Positions 40,646 through 50,388 are shown, counted from the stretch's first letter. The stretch is 64,000 bases of DNA from Rivularia sp034931125 (GCF_034931125.1 NZ_JAYGHM010000040.1:8815-72814); one strand, 5' to 3'. Program-made: numbers and translations. Notes: generated from the letters alone by a model not told the origin.

Positions 40646-42022
40646 CTACACGGCTACCGGAGTATTTGCAACTTTATTAATAGACTTTGCAACCATCTTC
40701 ATTCCTGCGGGTGTAGCTACAGTTAAACCGCGACGCACGGGTTTTACCGGACGTTTATCGATTCTTGATACTTCATATCGCGATAAGATTGTTGCTAGAA
40801 CCAGCTTCATTTCATACATTGCAAACGCCAAGCCAATACAGCGCCGATTTCCACCACCAAAGGGGAAAAACTCGTAGGGACTAAATTGTCTTTCCAAAAA
40901 TCTTTCTGGTTTAAACTGCTTCGGTTGCGGGTAAACTTCTTCGCGGTGGTGTGCCATATAAATACTGGGAATTATCCACGTACCTTTGGGTAATTGATAA
41001 CCGCTAATTTCAATAGGATTTACTACAATTCGAGGAAAAGCGCTGATAGCAATGGGATAGATACGTAGAGTTTCTTGACATACTGCTGTCAAGTAAGGCA
41101 ATTTTGCAACTAAACCAGGTTCTGGGTTTTCACCTAAATCATTCAGTTCCTTAAGTAATTTATTGCGTATTTCAGGTAAATAATCAACCCAGTATAAAGC
41201 CCAAGTCAAAGCAGAAGCAGTAGTTTCATGTCCCGCAAATAGTAGCGTCATTAATTCATCGCGCAGTTCTTCATTTGACATCGCTCCACCATCTTCATAA
41301 CGCGCAGACATCATCAAACTCAGGATATCTTCACGATTTTGGTTGGATTCGGTACGGCGTTCTTCAATTAGATCGTAAATCAAATCATCAATTTGCTTGC
41401 GTAAATGTAAAACTCTACCCCAGGGACTCCAACTACCCCAATCCTTTTGTAAAAAGCCAAAAAACAAACTAGCAGATAACATTGGGGAACTTACAAAGTC
41501 CAGTAGCGAAGAAATTCGTAAACGAAGTTCATCCAAGCGGTTTCCTTCATCCAAGCCAAAAACCGCGCTTAAAATTACGCTCAAAGTAATTTCCTGCATC
41601 GACTCGCGGATATTGAGCTTACCCGTACCCCATTTATTGCTTACCTGTTGAGCAATTTCGCAGATAGTCATACCATAAGCCCGCATTCTATCCCCGTGGA
41701 AAGGAGGAGCCAACAACTTTCGCTGTTGCTGGTGGCGATCGCCATCTAGTAAAATCAAAGAATTATCGCCAACCAGAAACTTCAAAATCCGGTTTCCCTT
41801 ACCAGCTTCCAAAGTATTCGCATCAGCCGTAAAAATTTGTTCCATCGCTTGAGGATCGCTAAAGTAAACCGTATTATTACCATCCTTAGTAGGAAGACTA
41901 AAGCGATCGCCATAAGCTTGAGCAAAATCCTCCAGGTATTCCAAAGGTTGAAACACAAACTTCATCCGTCGTAGAAATATAGGCATTTCCGGGCTTGGAG
42001 GCAGATTATAATTTGATGTCAT
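40646..42022 (-). CDS. Cytochrome P450 (CYP110-like)
   Basis: The 458-residue soluble P450 has I-helix AGHETT (263-268), K-helix ETLR (317-320), and the heme-binding loop FFPFGGGNRRCIG with Cys395 as thiolate ligand. The N-terminus has no membrane anchor, as in bacterial P450s. The overall sequence resembles cyanobacterial CYP110 enzymes, which hydroxylate fatty acids or terpenes. No terpene synthase or redox partner gene is adjacent. All catalytic motifs are intact. Confidence 0.92.
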   Translation of the reverse strand: MTSNYNLPPSPEMPIFLRRMKFVFQPLEYLEDFAQAYGDRFSLPTKDGNNTVYFSDPQAMEQIFTADANTLEAGKGNRILKFLVGDNSLILLDGDRHQQQRKLLAPPFHGDRMRAYGMTICEIAQQVSNKWGTGKLNIRESMQEITLSVILSAVFGLDEGNRLDELRLRISSLLDFVSSPMLSASLFFGFLQKDWGSWSPWGRVLHLRKQIDDLIYDLIEERRTESNQNREDILSLMMSARYEDGGAMSNEELRDELMTLLFAGHETTASALTWALYWVDYLPEIRNKLLKELNDLGENPEPGLVAKLPYLTAVCQETLRIYPIAISAFPRIVVNPIEISGYQLPKGTWIIPSIYMAHHREEVYPQPKQFKPERFLERQFSPYEFFPFGGGNRRCIGLAFAMYEMKLVLATILSRYEVSRIDKRPVKPVRRGLTVATPAGMKMVAKSINKVANTPVAV

Positions 42023-42353
42023 AGTTATTTGGGGTTTTCGACACGTCAGAATTCTATTGTGACGAAAAAATTGGTTATATAGTTATCAATACCCTCACTC
42101 TAGAAGAGTAGGGCTACAGAAACAAAGCCCACCTGCGTGGGCTAACGAAAAGCCCCCTTTTTGAAGGGGGGTTGGGGGGATCTCAACGGCTGAAACGTTG
42201 GAATCATCCTTGTGGTTGCATAAGTCCCATTGTGATGCATCAAAGTATAGAAAAAGTCATTTGAGGGGTTAACGTAGTGCGACGCTGGGCGAATCTGCGC
42301 TTACGCATACGTTAGCTACCATCAGCGAGCTAAAAGCAGCCAGCGAGCGGGAC
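42023..42353. repeat. Intergenic repeats before an assembly gap
   Basis: It contains a CCCACCTGCGTGGG palindrome unit (42110-42144), and AAGGGGGGTTGGGGGGATCT near 42163. The left edge of the second gap-bearing repeat starts TTTGAGGGGTTAACGTAGTG at about 42260. Confidence 0.75.
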
Positions 42354-42785
42354 NNNNNNNNNNNNNNNNNNNNNNNNNNNNNNNNNNNNNNNNNNNNNNN
42401 NNNNNNNNNNNNNNNNNNNNNNNNNNNNNNNNNNNNNNNNNNNNNNNNNNNNNNNNNNNNNNNNNNNNNNNNNNNNNNNNNNNNNNNNNNNNNNNNNNNN
42501 NNNNNNNNNNNNNNNNNNNNNNNNNNNNNNNNNNNNNNNNNNNNNNNNNNNNNNNNNNNNNNNNNNNNNNNNNNNNNNNNNNNNNNNNNNNNNNNNNNNN
42601 NNNNNNNNNNNNNNNNNNNNNNNNNNNNNNNNNNNNNNNNNNNNNNNNNNNNNNNNNNNNNNNNNNNNNNNNNNNNNNNNNNNNNNGGAGCCATGTATTC
42701 GTAGTGTCCGGGTCTCGCTCCCTGGTGGTAACGAGCGACCAAGATGGTCGCACTACGTTCACTCCTCATAACTTATGTGGCAGAC
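42260..42785. repeat. Dispersed repeat element with inverted ends, interrupted by a 333-base gap (N at 42354-42686)
   Basis: The left end reads TTTGAGGGGTTAACGTAGTG. The right end, read on the minus strand, is TATGAGGAGTGAACGTAGTG. These are inverted copies with few mismatches, and the right flank shares CTCCTCATAACTTATGTGG with the element at 29653. The open frames across it are artefacts of the N run. Confidence 0.75.
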
Positions 42786-43312
42786 CACTAGGCTGCGGGC
42801 GATTAATCGCATTTTATCAAAATTTATTTTACATTTCTAATAACATATTAGGAACTTGATATTAACTAACTTCTTCACATAATTTTAGAAGTCAAAAGTT
42901 TGCACATCAAGCAAGTAACTGTATTCTATTTTTAGCTCATAGATATTACTGATATCAGATAAAGTTTTTACAAAATCATCGTACTTCATCATCAAAAATA
43001 AATATTTATTCGTATTCTCAAATACTTGTAAAAACTTTAAAAAATATTACTAGATTTACTGATGCTTAATTTTAAAAAAGTTAATTAATGTATCAAAAAT
43101 ATTCGCAAATAACAAGAATAAAACACTGAATTTTGTACTGATATGGCAACTTTTAAAACTGTACTAAGGTTCGGAATATCGGTTCTGTTTGACTGTACGG
43201 TAATCGTATATACCCCTAGTTACTAAGTAAGAAAAGTCAAAGAAAGTTAAACACGGGGAGTTAGTTATTCAGAGTTATCTACCGATGGAAGTTCATTAAT
43301 ATTGAGTGAAAA
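42786..43312. other. Long AT-rich leader region, no gene seen
   Basis: About 525 bp upstream of the large propeller protein contains no ORF with a start signal and no strong palindrome. It likely holds the promoter of the gene at 43313. Confidence 0.45.
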
Positions 43313-45745
43313 ATGGCTACTAAAATCAACAATTTCGATGATAGTAATCTTCAAAGCCAATCCTTCTCGTCGGTACCAAAGAACGCTCTACCTCAGTCTC
43401 CAACGAACAATTTAGATGTTTCTGCTGCTACCTATTTGGGTGGTTCGGATGATGATTTTATCAATGCGGTGGATATTTCCGTTGATGGTAATTTCGTGAT
43501 TGTGGGAGGTTTATTAAAGAATCCAGACCTAGGAGGGAAACAGACTGACCTCCTTGGTGGTGGGGACGGAACGATTGTCCGTTATGATTCTCGAACCAAT
43601 CAAGCGGTTGCGATCGCTCGTTTACCAGGAAAAGTACTGGATTTAGAAGTATCGAAGAATGGAGACATCGCTGTTGCTTACGAAGGTGGAATTGCTGTTT
43701 TAAATGCTGATGCGACAAAAGTTAAATGGAATAAAGCTCTGAACAACGTTTCTCGTGTCGCGATTTCTGATAGTGGAAAAGTCGGTATTGTACGGGATAT
43801 CCAAGGTGCAGACAGAGCTTATCTATTTGATAGTAATGGAGAGCAACTCAAAGAATGGAGTACAAATATTAGCAAACGTCAATTTGAAGATATAGCTGTT
43901 ACCGACCAAAATGGAGGTATGGTTATTACTACAGGGTACGAACAAAAAACCGCAATTTTGCAGGTTGCGTTCACTCAAGCATTGTCATATGAAGGAGAAA
44001 ATCTCTGGAAGAACTATGACTTTGATAAAAAAGACATCTACAAAGAAAATTTGCTGGCTGATACACGAGGACAACGTGTAGCGATCGGACGTGATGGACA
44101 GCTATATTCTTCATATTTCGTCAATGGTGGTACCGGCTTTTCTATTTTCTATCGCGACCCTCTCGATCTATCAGAGAAGCTGACTGGAGATAGAAAAATC
44201 GAAACAGACAAATATAACACTCCTACTAACGTCAACTCGATAAAGATGACTTGGTACGGTCGTTATGACCTCAAAAATGGTGATTTACTCAAAGGTCAAT
44301 CTTTATTAGGTCGTCTCAATAATGGTAAAGGCAACTCCGTCGATGTAAATTCAATTACAGCCACAGAAGACGGTACTGTAATTTTAGCTGGAAGTGCGGG
44401 AGCTAGAATTGCAAATCGGGACATACAGACAATCGAAGGACAACCAGTAAGCAAGTATACTGGTTTCGAGGGATACATCGCAGTTATTAGTCCGGATTTG
44501 AAAGAAAGACGTTCCTGGACTCCCATTACAGATAGCAAGGGAGCTGTAGCAGCATTTCGCGATGGTAAGACAGCAGTAGTTACAACAACTGATTTTGAAG
44601 GAAGTCAGATTACTCACAACGCGATACAAGATAGTGCAGGTGGTAAAAATGACGGCTATTTGTTGGTGATTGGTGGTTCGGATGCACCTCCGGTAGTACC
44701 AGCGACCCCGCAAGATCAAACTCCCGTAGATCCAGGTGGAAATGAAACTCCTACCGAAAATGAAACTCCTATAAATCCAGGTGGAAATAATACTCCTACA
44801 CAAGAAGATAATACTCTCATCAAACTTGAATCCTATGGTGGAATTCAAGACAATCCTAAGAATGGAACTGTCGAGATATCTAACAATGAAGTTAACTTGA
44901 CGGGGAACCGTTGGCAAAAACTTGAAATTAATTCAACCATCACAAAAAATACCGTTCTACGTTTTGAGTTCGCGGGTAACGGTAAAGGTGAAATCCAAGG
45001 TATCGGCTTCGATAACAATAATGCTATTAGCACATCCGATAGCGAACATTTCTTCCAAGTTGATGGTAGTCAAAGCTGGGGTATTGAGAATCTCAGTGAA
45101 TTTATCGTTGGTAAATTGGGTGAAAAAGATATTTATGAAATCCCAGTTGGTAAATTTTTCACTGGGGATTTTGACTTCCTGACAATCGGTAACGATGATG
45201 ACCAATCCAACCCCGACGCTAAAAGTACATTTAGCAATATTAAGATATTTGAAGGTACTCCCACACTTGATATTTCCATCAATGGAGTAACTGAAAGTGA
45301 AGAAATTTTATCCTACGGTGGTGAAAGTCAAAACACAAGCATAGTTTCAACTGTTAGCAACAGCAATAAATTGCAGTTAGAACAAAACGGTTGGAAACGC
45401 TTAGATATTACCGGCTATGAAATCACTGAGAATACTTTACTCAAATTTGAGTTTGCGGGTAATGGTAAGGCTGAAATTCAGGGTATTGGCTTCGATAATG
45501 ATAATGTCATTAGTAGCACAACACCCGATAATGAACACTTCTTCCAAGTTGATGGTAGCCAAAGTTGGGGTATTGAAGACTTAAACGATTATATTATTGG
45601 TTCCGACAACGGATTCACACAATATTCCATAGCTGTAGGGGATTTCTTTACAGGTCAATTTGACTTCTTAACTATCGGTAACGACCATGATATCGCAAAT
45701 TCAACAGCAGTTGGACAATTCCAAAATATTGAACTGATTGGTTAA
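43313..45745 (+). CDS. Large beta-rich protein with duplicated C-terminal domain
   Basis: The 810-residue protein has no signal peptide. Residues about 35-455 look like a beta-propeller or SBBP-type repeat region ('AATYLGGSDDDFINAVDISV', 'LEVSKNGDIAVAYEGG'). A Pro/Thr/Asn-rich linker follows (about 460-500). Then come two copies of a roughly 140-residue domain (about 503-655 and 662-810), each with 'FEFAGNGKxEIQGIGFD', 'EHFFQVDGSQSWGIE' and 'FDFLTIGND'. The duplicated domain resembles carbohydrate-binding or surface modules. Acidic composition without a signal suggests type I or other non-classical export, which is inference. Confidence 0.72.
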   Translation: MATKINNFDDSNLQSQSFSSVPKNALPQSPTNNLDVSAATYLGGSDDDFINAVDISVDGNFVIVGGLLKNPDLGGKQTDLLGGGDGTIVRYDSRTNQAVAIARLPGKVLDLEVSKNGDIAVAYEGGIAVLNADATKVKWNKALNNVSRVAISDSGKVGIVRDIQGADRAYLFDSNGEQLKEWSTNISKRQFEDIAVTDQNGGMVITTGYEQKTAILQVAFTQALSYEGENLWKNYDFDKKDIYKENLLADTRGQRVAIGRDGQLYSSYFVNGGTGFSIFYRDPLDLSEKLTGDRKIETDKYNTPTNVNSIKMTWYGRYDLKNGDLLKGQSLLGRLNNGKGNSVDVNSITATEDGTVILAGSAGARIANRDIQTIEGQPVSKYTGFEGYIAVISPDLKERRSWTPITDSKGAVAAFRDGKTAVVTTTDFEGSQITHNAIQDSAGGKNDGYLLVIGGSDAPPVVPATPQDQTPVDPGGNETPTENETPINPGGNNTPTQEDNTLIKLESYGGIQDNPKNGTVEISNNEVNLTGNRWQKLEINSTITKNTVLRFEFAGNGKGEIQGIGFDNNNAISTSDSEHFFQVDGSQSWGIENLSEFIVGKLGEKDIYEIPVGKFFTGDFDFLTIGNDDDQSNPDAKSTFSNIKIFEGTPTLDISINGVTESEEILSYGGESQNTSIVSTVSNSNKLQLEQNGWKRLDITGYEITENTLLKFEFAGNGKAEIQGIGFDNDNVISSTTPDNEHFFQVDGSQSWGIEDLNDYIIGSDNGFTQYSIAVGDFFTGQFDFLTIGNDHDIANSTAVGQFQNIELIG

Positions 45746-45910
45746 TTGAGAAAGGTTTACATACTAAGCTGATGTGCAGCTAAATAATGCGAAAAAATGA
45801 AAGCATTGTAGTGCGGTAGCGCAGCGTGTCCGTAAGGACATGCATCTTGCTCGCTAGTATTATACAAATTAAGTGCGTAACAGCTTAATACCTTTCTAAA
45901 ACCGATAAAA

Positions 45911-45937
45911 TAGAGACGTAGCAATGCTACGTCTCTA
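45911..45937. terminator. Perfect 13-bp-arm palindrome, likely terminator
   Basis: TAGAGACGTAGCA and its inverse are separated by one base. It lies between convergent genes and overlaps the last three bases of the lipoprotein gene. A nearly identical hairpin is at 62819-62841. Confidence 0.6.
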
Positions 45938-46486
45938 CTTGAAATATATTTGAGCCTTTTTAATATTTTCTAGATTCAAATAGTTAACTATTTTATTTTG
46001 GTCTAAATCAGAAATTTTTCTCCGAACATCAGTAGGAAACAACTTTTTTACATCTTCTGAGTAAGAAGCACCATCTCTTGGATATTGATGATTAACTGTT
46101 TGATATTTATTTTCTTGATTTTTGAGTATTACTACAATCGGAATGCTCGCAGCAGAACCTCTTTTTATTTTAATATTATATTCATCACAAAGTAACCAGA
46201 TATATGTATTAATAGTATTTTTATTTTCATTTTTCTGATCCACACCTAAAAAATGATAAGAACAGAATATTTTACCGTTTATAGAACCAGAACCAAAAAA
46301 ATCTTTGAGAAATATTTCACTTTGAATATAGTTTTCTATAACTGGTTTAATTTCTTGCTCGGTATTTCGGCTTTTAGTTGAAACTTGAGATTGAATAACA
46401 TTTAACTGTTGACAGCCAGATAAAGCTAAAGTGATACCAAGTAGAATAAAGCTTGATATCACTTTTAAAAATAATGATTTGTTCAT
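45935..46486 (-). CDS. Putative lipoprotein
   Basis: The 183-residue protein has a lipoprotein signal (MNKSLFLKVISSFILLGITL, then lipobox LSGC with Cys25). The mature part is charged, with two Cys (FCSYHF and LLCDEYN) and no family I recognise. The upstream side is an ATTTTGG repeat region. Confidence 0.65.
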   Translation of the reverse strand: MNKSLFLKVISSFILLGITLALSGCQQLNVIQSQVSTKSRNTEQEIKPVIENYIQSEIFLKDFFGSGSINGKIFCSYHFLGVDQKNENKNTINTYIWLLCDEYNIKIKRGSAASIPIVVILKNQENKYQTVNHQYPRDGASYSEDVKKLFPTDVRRKISDLDQNKIVNYLNLENIKKAQIYFK

Positions 46487-46560
46487 CTATGGCAATACAA
46501 AAGATTCAAGGTTAAAAGTTATTTTTATAATTCTACATACCTCATCCCTTTCAATCACTT

Positions 46561-46620
46561 TTCAGATTTTGGATCAGATTTTAAGATATAAAATCCAAAA
46601 TCCAAAATCCAAAATCTAAA
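46561..46620. repeat. AAAATCC/ATTTTGG heptamer repeat between lipoprotein and rpsD
   Basis: Tandem units of the same 7-bp family as 5974-6010 (here AAAATCC, AAAATCT on the plus strand), ending at the rpsD stop. Confidence 0.85.
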
Positions 46621-46624
46621 ATGG

Positions 46625-47233
46625 TTAGGCTTTTCTTGAGTAGTATTCAACTACTAACAGTTCATTAACGCTTAAAGCAATCCATTCGCGTTCGCAAACA
46701 CCATTAACTTTTCCAACCATTGAGTTTTTATCAAACTCTAAATGGCTAGGAAGGTTTGCTAAACCAGGATATTGCAAATTGGTTTCCACCATCTGGCGAG
46801 AATTGTCTTTATTTCTAACACCAATAACTTCTCCAGGACGACACTGGTAGCTAGCAATGTTAACTTCACGACCGTTAACGGTAACGTGTCCGTGATTCAC
46901 TAATTGACGCGCTGCGGGGATGGTAGGAGCCATTCCCAAACGGAAAATTGTGTTATCCAAGCGCATTTCGAGCATCTGTAACAAAACTTGTCCGGTTGAA
47001 CCAGTTACTCGTCTTGCTTTGCGGACGTAACGCACCAATTGTTTTTCTGTTAAACCATAATTGAACTTAAGCTTTTGCTTTTCCTCCAATCGAATGGCAT
47101 ACTCAGAACGCTTTTTACGGTTTTGACCGTGCTGTCCGGGGGGATAAGCACGTCTAGCAGTTTTACGAGTTAACCCTGGTAATTCACCCAGGCGACGTGT
47201 AACTCTTAATCGAGGTCCTCTGTATCGGGACAT
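46625..47233 (-). CDS. rpsD: 30S ribosomal protein S4
   Basis: The 202-residue S4 begins 'MSRYRGPRLRVTRRLGELPG', then has the cyanobacterial/plastid feature 'PPGQHGQNRKKRSEYAIRLEEKQKL' in pieces. The S4 RNA-binding domain follows ('MAPTIPAARQLVNHGHVTVN', about 92-150). It nucleates 30S assembly by binding 16S rRNA. It is monocistronic, as is common in cyanobacteria, and an 8-bp G-rich repeat array sits just upstream. Confidence 0.97.
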   Translation of the reverse strand: MSRYRGPRLRVTRRLGELPGLTRKTARRAYPPGQHGQNRKKRSEYAIRLEEKQKLKFNYGLTEKQLVRYVRKARRVTGSTGQVLLQMLEMRLDNTIFRLGMAPTIPAARQLVNHGHVTVNGREVNIASYQCRPGEVIGVRNKDNSRQMVETNLQYPGLANLPSHLEFDKNSMVGKVNGVCEREWIALSVNELLVVEYYSRKA

Positions 47234-47313
47234 TATCGCTTCCTTAATCTAATCCTTTTAAATTTTACTAGACATATCATTATAGAGGTGGAACGAAGAT
47301 TAGGGAATGGGGG

Positions 47314-47622
47314 AGGGAGAGATGGGGAGATGGGGAGATGGGGAGATGGGGAGATCGGGAGATCGGGAGATCGGGAGATGGGGAGATCGGGAGATCGGGA
47401 GATCGGGAGATCGGGAGATGGGGAGATCGGGAGATCGGGAGATGGGGAGATGGGGAGATCGGGAGATGGGGAGATNNNNNNNNNNNNNNNNNNNNNNNNN
47501 NNNNNNNNNNNNGGAGATGGGGAGATGAGGGAGGGAGAGATCGGGAGATCGGGAGATGGGGGAGGGAGAGATCGGGAGATCGGGAGATCGGGGATCGGGA
47601 GATCGGGAGATGGGGAGATGGG
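47314..47622. repeat. 8-bp tandem array (GGGGAGAT/CGGGAGAT) with assembly gap (N at 47476-47512)
   Basis: Some 35 visible units of (G/C)GGGAGAT with occasional GGAGGGAGA insertions lie upstream of rpsD. One strand is nearly all purine. The two unit types alternate irregularly. Open frames through it are products of the repeat. Confidence 0.93.
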
Positions 47623-47700
47623 GTAGTTAAACAGCGAGCAAGATGCTCGCACTACTCATAACTCATAACTCATAACTGCTAACTGCTAACTCCTAATTCC

Positions 47701-47731
47701 CAATCCAAAATCCAAAATCTAAAATCCAAAA
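47701..47731. repeat. AAAATCC heptamer repeat
   Basis: A short run of the ATTTTGG/ATTTTAG family (minus-strand sense) ends at the aquaporin stop. Confidence 0.8.
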
Positions 47732-48457
47732 TCATTTAATATCCCGAAACCCATAGGAAAGATGCCGGTATACAATCGCGGCTAATTGCGCTCCTGTAAT
47801 CGGTGCTACCCAGTACAGCCAGTGATATTGCCAAATACTTCCCACCAACGCTGGACCCAATGAACGCGCTGGATTCATGCTTGCACCCGTAATCGGCCCC
47901 ATAAACGCCGCTTCTAGAGCTACTGTTAAACCAATTGCTAATCCTGCAAAACCAATGTGTGCGCGTCGATCAAGTCCAGACCCGAAAATCACAAACATCA
48001 AAATAAATGTCAGAATAAATTCCAGTACGAAAGATTGCAGCCAATTACCGTTCAATGGCAAAGTTGCACCCATATTGGCGACTTTTCCCAAACTCACAAA
48101 AAGTACGCCTGAAGCTAATACCGCACCAATTACCTGTGCCAAAATATACGGAATAACTAACCGTCTCGGGAAAAAACCACTCGTCCAAAATGCTAAAGTT
48201 ACCGCTGGGTTTAAATGTGCGCCGCTGATATGTCCCAAGCTATAAATCATCGCTGCAACAACGGCACCGAAGACAAAACTTATACCTAAATGCGTAATGC
48301 TACCATCTGCGATCGCGTTTACCATTATCGCTCCAGTACCCGCAAATACTAAAGTGAAGGTACCGATAACTTCTGCTAAAGCTTCTCTTGTACACAGGCT
48401 ACTCAATATCTCTAAGCGCAAAGGCTTTACACTTGAACTTATACCTTTTACTGGCAC
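47732..48457 (-). CDS. MIP family channel (aquaporin)
   Basis: The 241-residue channel has six membrane helices and both NPA boxes (GAHLNPAVTLAF, about 78-89; GASMNPARSLGPAL, about 191-204). It is AqpZ-like in length, with an Arg right after the second NPA. Such channels carry water and, in some bacteria, arsenite or other neutral solutes. The start is GTG at 48457. An ArsR-type regulator gene lies 347 bp upstream on the same strand, hinting at metalloid traffic. Confidence 0.9.
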   Translation of the reverse strand: MPVKGISSSVKPLRLEILSSLCTREALAEVIGTFTLVFAGTGAIMVNAIADGSITHLGISFVFGAVVAAMIYSLGHISGAHLNPAVTLAFWTSGFFPRRLVIPYILAQVIGAVLASGVLFVSLGKVANMGATLPLNGNWLQSFVLEFILTFILMFVIFGSGLDRRAHIGFAGLAIGLTVALEAAFMGPITGASMNPARSLGPALVGSIWQYHWLYWVAPITGAQLAAIVYRHLSYGFRDIK

Positions 48458-48804
48458 GATAGCGCCTCAAATCTGAAACACACTTTACCTAAATAGGTTA
48501 TTTCAAAAAAAGTTGATATGTCAAGCAGCGAATCATTTGAATGGTGTATTTATATGATTAATATTTTCTTTGTTCAGGGTCTGTTATGTCGAGAAGGGAA
48601 TTGGAAATTGGGAATTGGTCATAGAAAGTAGGGAGAAGAGATTGTCATAAAAATGTTAATAATTAAGCATAATTACTTTGAAATAATCAGTTTACCGAGC
48701 TTTTTAATCAGAAAATTGACATAAAAGCTAGCATTTGAGCTCAAATTATTTATAGCGAATTTCAATTACCCATTACCGATTACCCATTACCGATTACCCA
48801 TTAC
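48458..48804. other. Intergenic region: 14-bp tandem repeat and a possible ArsR-type site
   Basis: ATTACCCATTACCG is repeated about three times (48765-48804) after the ArsR stop. TTGATATGTCAA (48513-48524) is a short palindrome of ArsR-operator character about 55 bp upstream of the aquaporin start. No ORF was seen. Confidence 0.5.
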
Positions 48805-49128
48805 CTATTCTTCGCAAGAACGTGCAGGTATAATTTTATGACATTCGCTATATTCTGCTAAATACTGCTGTAGCAATGCAAACTGAGGTTGATTGAGGCT
48901 GTAGTAAATCCAACGTCCTTCTTGACGAGCGCAAACTAAATTCGCTTCTCTAAGGGTTTTAAGATGAAAAGACAGCTTTGATTGACTTACATTTAAAATA
49001 TTGCACAAATCGCAAACACAGATTTCACGATTTCGCAGTAATTGCAATACTTTAATTCGCAACGGTTCGGATAAAGCTTGAAAGCCGAAAATAATAATAT
49101 CTGGAACGGTAGCAGCAGGAGATTGCAT
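48805..49128 (-). CDS. ArsR/SmtB family metalloregulator
   Basis: I use ATG 49128 (a TTG precedes it). The 107-residue winged-helix protein carries the ArsR metal motif as ICVCDLCNIL (about 30-39; Cys-x-Cys-Asp-x-Cys). The recognition helix is 'NVSQSKLSFHLKTLREANLV'. ELCVCDL-type Cys residues sense As(III)/Sb(III) in ArsR proteins and derepress transcription. C-terminal 'SECHKIIPARSCEE' adds two more Cys. It is only 48 bp from the upstream aminotransferase gene. Confidence 0.9.
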   Translation of the reverse strand: MQSPAATVPDIIIFGFQALSEPLRIKVLQLLRNREICVCDLCNILNVSQSKLSFHLKTLREANLVCARQEGRWIYYSLNQPQFALLQQYLAEYSECHKIIPARSCEE

Positions 49129-49176
49129 CAATATTATTTTATGAATAGATTTACAATTAGTTACAATTAACCATAT

Positions 49177-50388
49177 TTATTTTGAACTAGAAATTACGGG
49201 CTGGGAGTGATACCTAATACCTGCTTGCTTAAATCTATGTAAAGCTTCGCCGAGACGGTCGGTATCCGCAATTAAACTGATACGAATGTAATTTTCACCA
49301 CCAATTCCAAAGGCGTTGCCGGGAGTTACAACCACACCTGTTTGCTGCAATAACTGTAAAGCAAAATCGGTGGAACTGTTACCTGGGGGACAAGGAACCC
49401 ATAAATACATTGTTGCTTTAGTTTTGGGAATATCCCAACCTAGATCTGTCAAACCTTGGATGAGGAAATCGCGACGGGTGGAATAGCGCTGCTGGACTTG
49501 CTGCAAATAGCTATCTGGCAGTTGTAAAGCAGTTTGAGCCGCTACTTGTAATGCGGAAAATATGCCGTAATCCAAGTTTGTTTTCAGCGTTCGTAAACCT
49601 TGGATGACATGACGGTTGCCGACTACAAAACCGACGCGCCAACCTGCCATATTATAGGTTTTAGACATGGTGTGAAATTCTACACCAATATCTTTTGCAC
49701 CGGGAATTTCTAGCAAGCTCGTGGGTTGATAACCATCAAATGCTAATTCCGCGTAGCACAAATCATGTACCAAAATAATTTCGTATTTTTGAGCAAAAGC
49801 GACTATTTCTTCAAAAAATTCGCGGGGTGCAGTCGCCGCAGTGGGATTGTTGGGATAGTTAAAATAAAGTATTTTAGCTCGCTCTGCAACGGTGTCGGGT
49901 ATTGCCGTTAAGTCAATTAACCAGTCATTTTCTGGCTTTAAAATTAAATTGTGGATTTCACCACCAGCAATTAACGGACCTCGAAAATGAACGGGATAGG
50001 ACGGAGAAGGAACTAAAACTACATCACCGGGATTAACGTAAGCTAATGCTAAATGTCCCAACCCTTCCTTGGAGCCAAGCAAAGGTAAAGCTTCGCTATC
50101 GGGGTCTAAGTTGACTCCATAACGACGATGATACCAATTAGTAATAGCGTTACGAAAATCGGCCGTGCCTTCAAAAGGAGGATAGCCGTGGTTATGGGGA
50201 TTTTGTAAAGCTGCGATCGCGGCATCTATTACAGCTTGCGGTGTTGCTCCATCGGGGTTTCCCATACCCAAATCGATCAAATCCAAACCTTGCTCCCGCG
50301 CTTTCGTCTTCAATTCATCCAAGCGAGCAAATGGATAAGCGGGTAGCTTTTGTATCCGTTGGGCTGGGATTATCCAGTCTAGATTCAT
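49177..50388 (-). CDS. PLP-dependent aminotransferase (aspartate/LL-DAP aminotransferase-like)
   Basis: The 403-residue class I aminotransferase has 'GMGNPDGATPQAVIDAA' at the N-terminus, NYPNNPTAA (cofactor and substrate contact), and the PLP lysine in MSKTYNMAGWRVGF. A substrate-carboxylate Arg lies in YIRISLIAD. Closest groups are aspartate or alanine aminotransferases and DapL-like enzymes of lysine synthesis; the substrate is not decided by sequence alone. It is 73 bp downstream of the dehydrogenase gene, probably one transcript. Confidence 0.88.
   Translation of the reverse strand: MNLDWIIPAQRIQKLPAYPFARLDELKTKAREQGLDLIDLGMGNPDGATPQAVIDAAIAALQNPHNHGYPPFEGTADFRNAITNWYHRRYGVNLDPDSEALPLLGSKEGLGHLALAYVNPGDVVLVPSPSYPVHFRGPLIAGGEIHNLILKPENDWLIDLTAIPDTVAERAKILYFNYPNNPTAATAPREFFEEIVAFAQKYEIILVHDLCYAELAFDGYQPTSLLEIPGAKDIGVEFHTMSKTYNMAGWRVGFVVGNRHVIQGLRTLKTNLDYGIFSALQVAAQTALQLPDSYLQQVQQRYSTRRDFLIQGLTDLGWDIPKTKATMYLWVPCPPGNSSTDFALQLLQQTGVVVTPGNAFGIGGENYIRISLIADTDRLGEALHRFKQAGIRYHSQPVISSSK

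Noticed and set aside
42269..42769. Two overlapping frames across the second N gap
   Set aside because: Same reason: N run plus repeat sequence, with no start signal.
44384..45205. Minus- and plus-strand frames inside the large beta-rich gene
   Set aside because: Shadows of the 810-codon frame, with no independent start signals.
47288..47661. Several Gly/Arg/Asp-rich frames through the G-rich array
   Set aside because: An 8-bp period leaves all frames of the unit open; there is no ribosome-binding site and no plausible protein.
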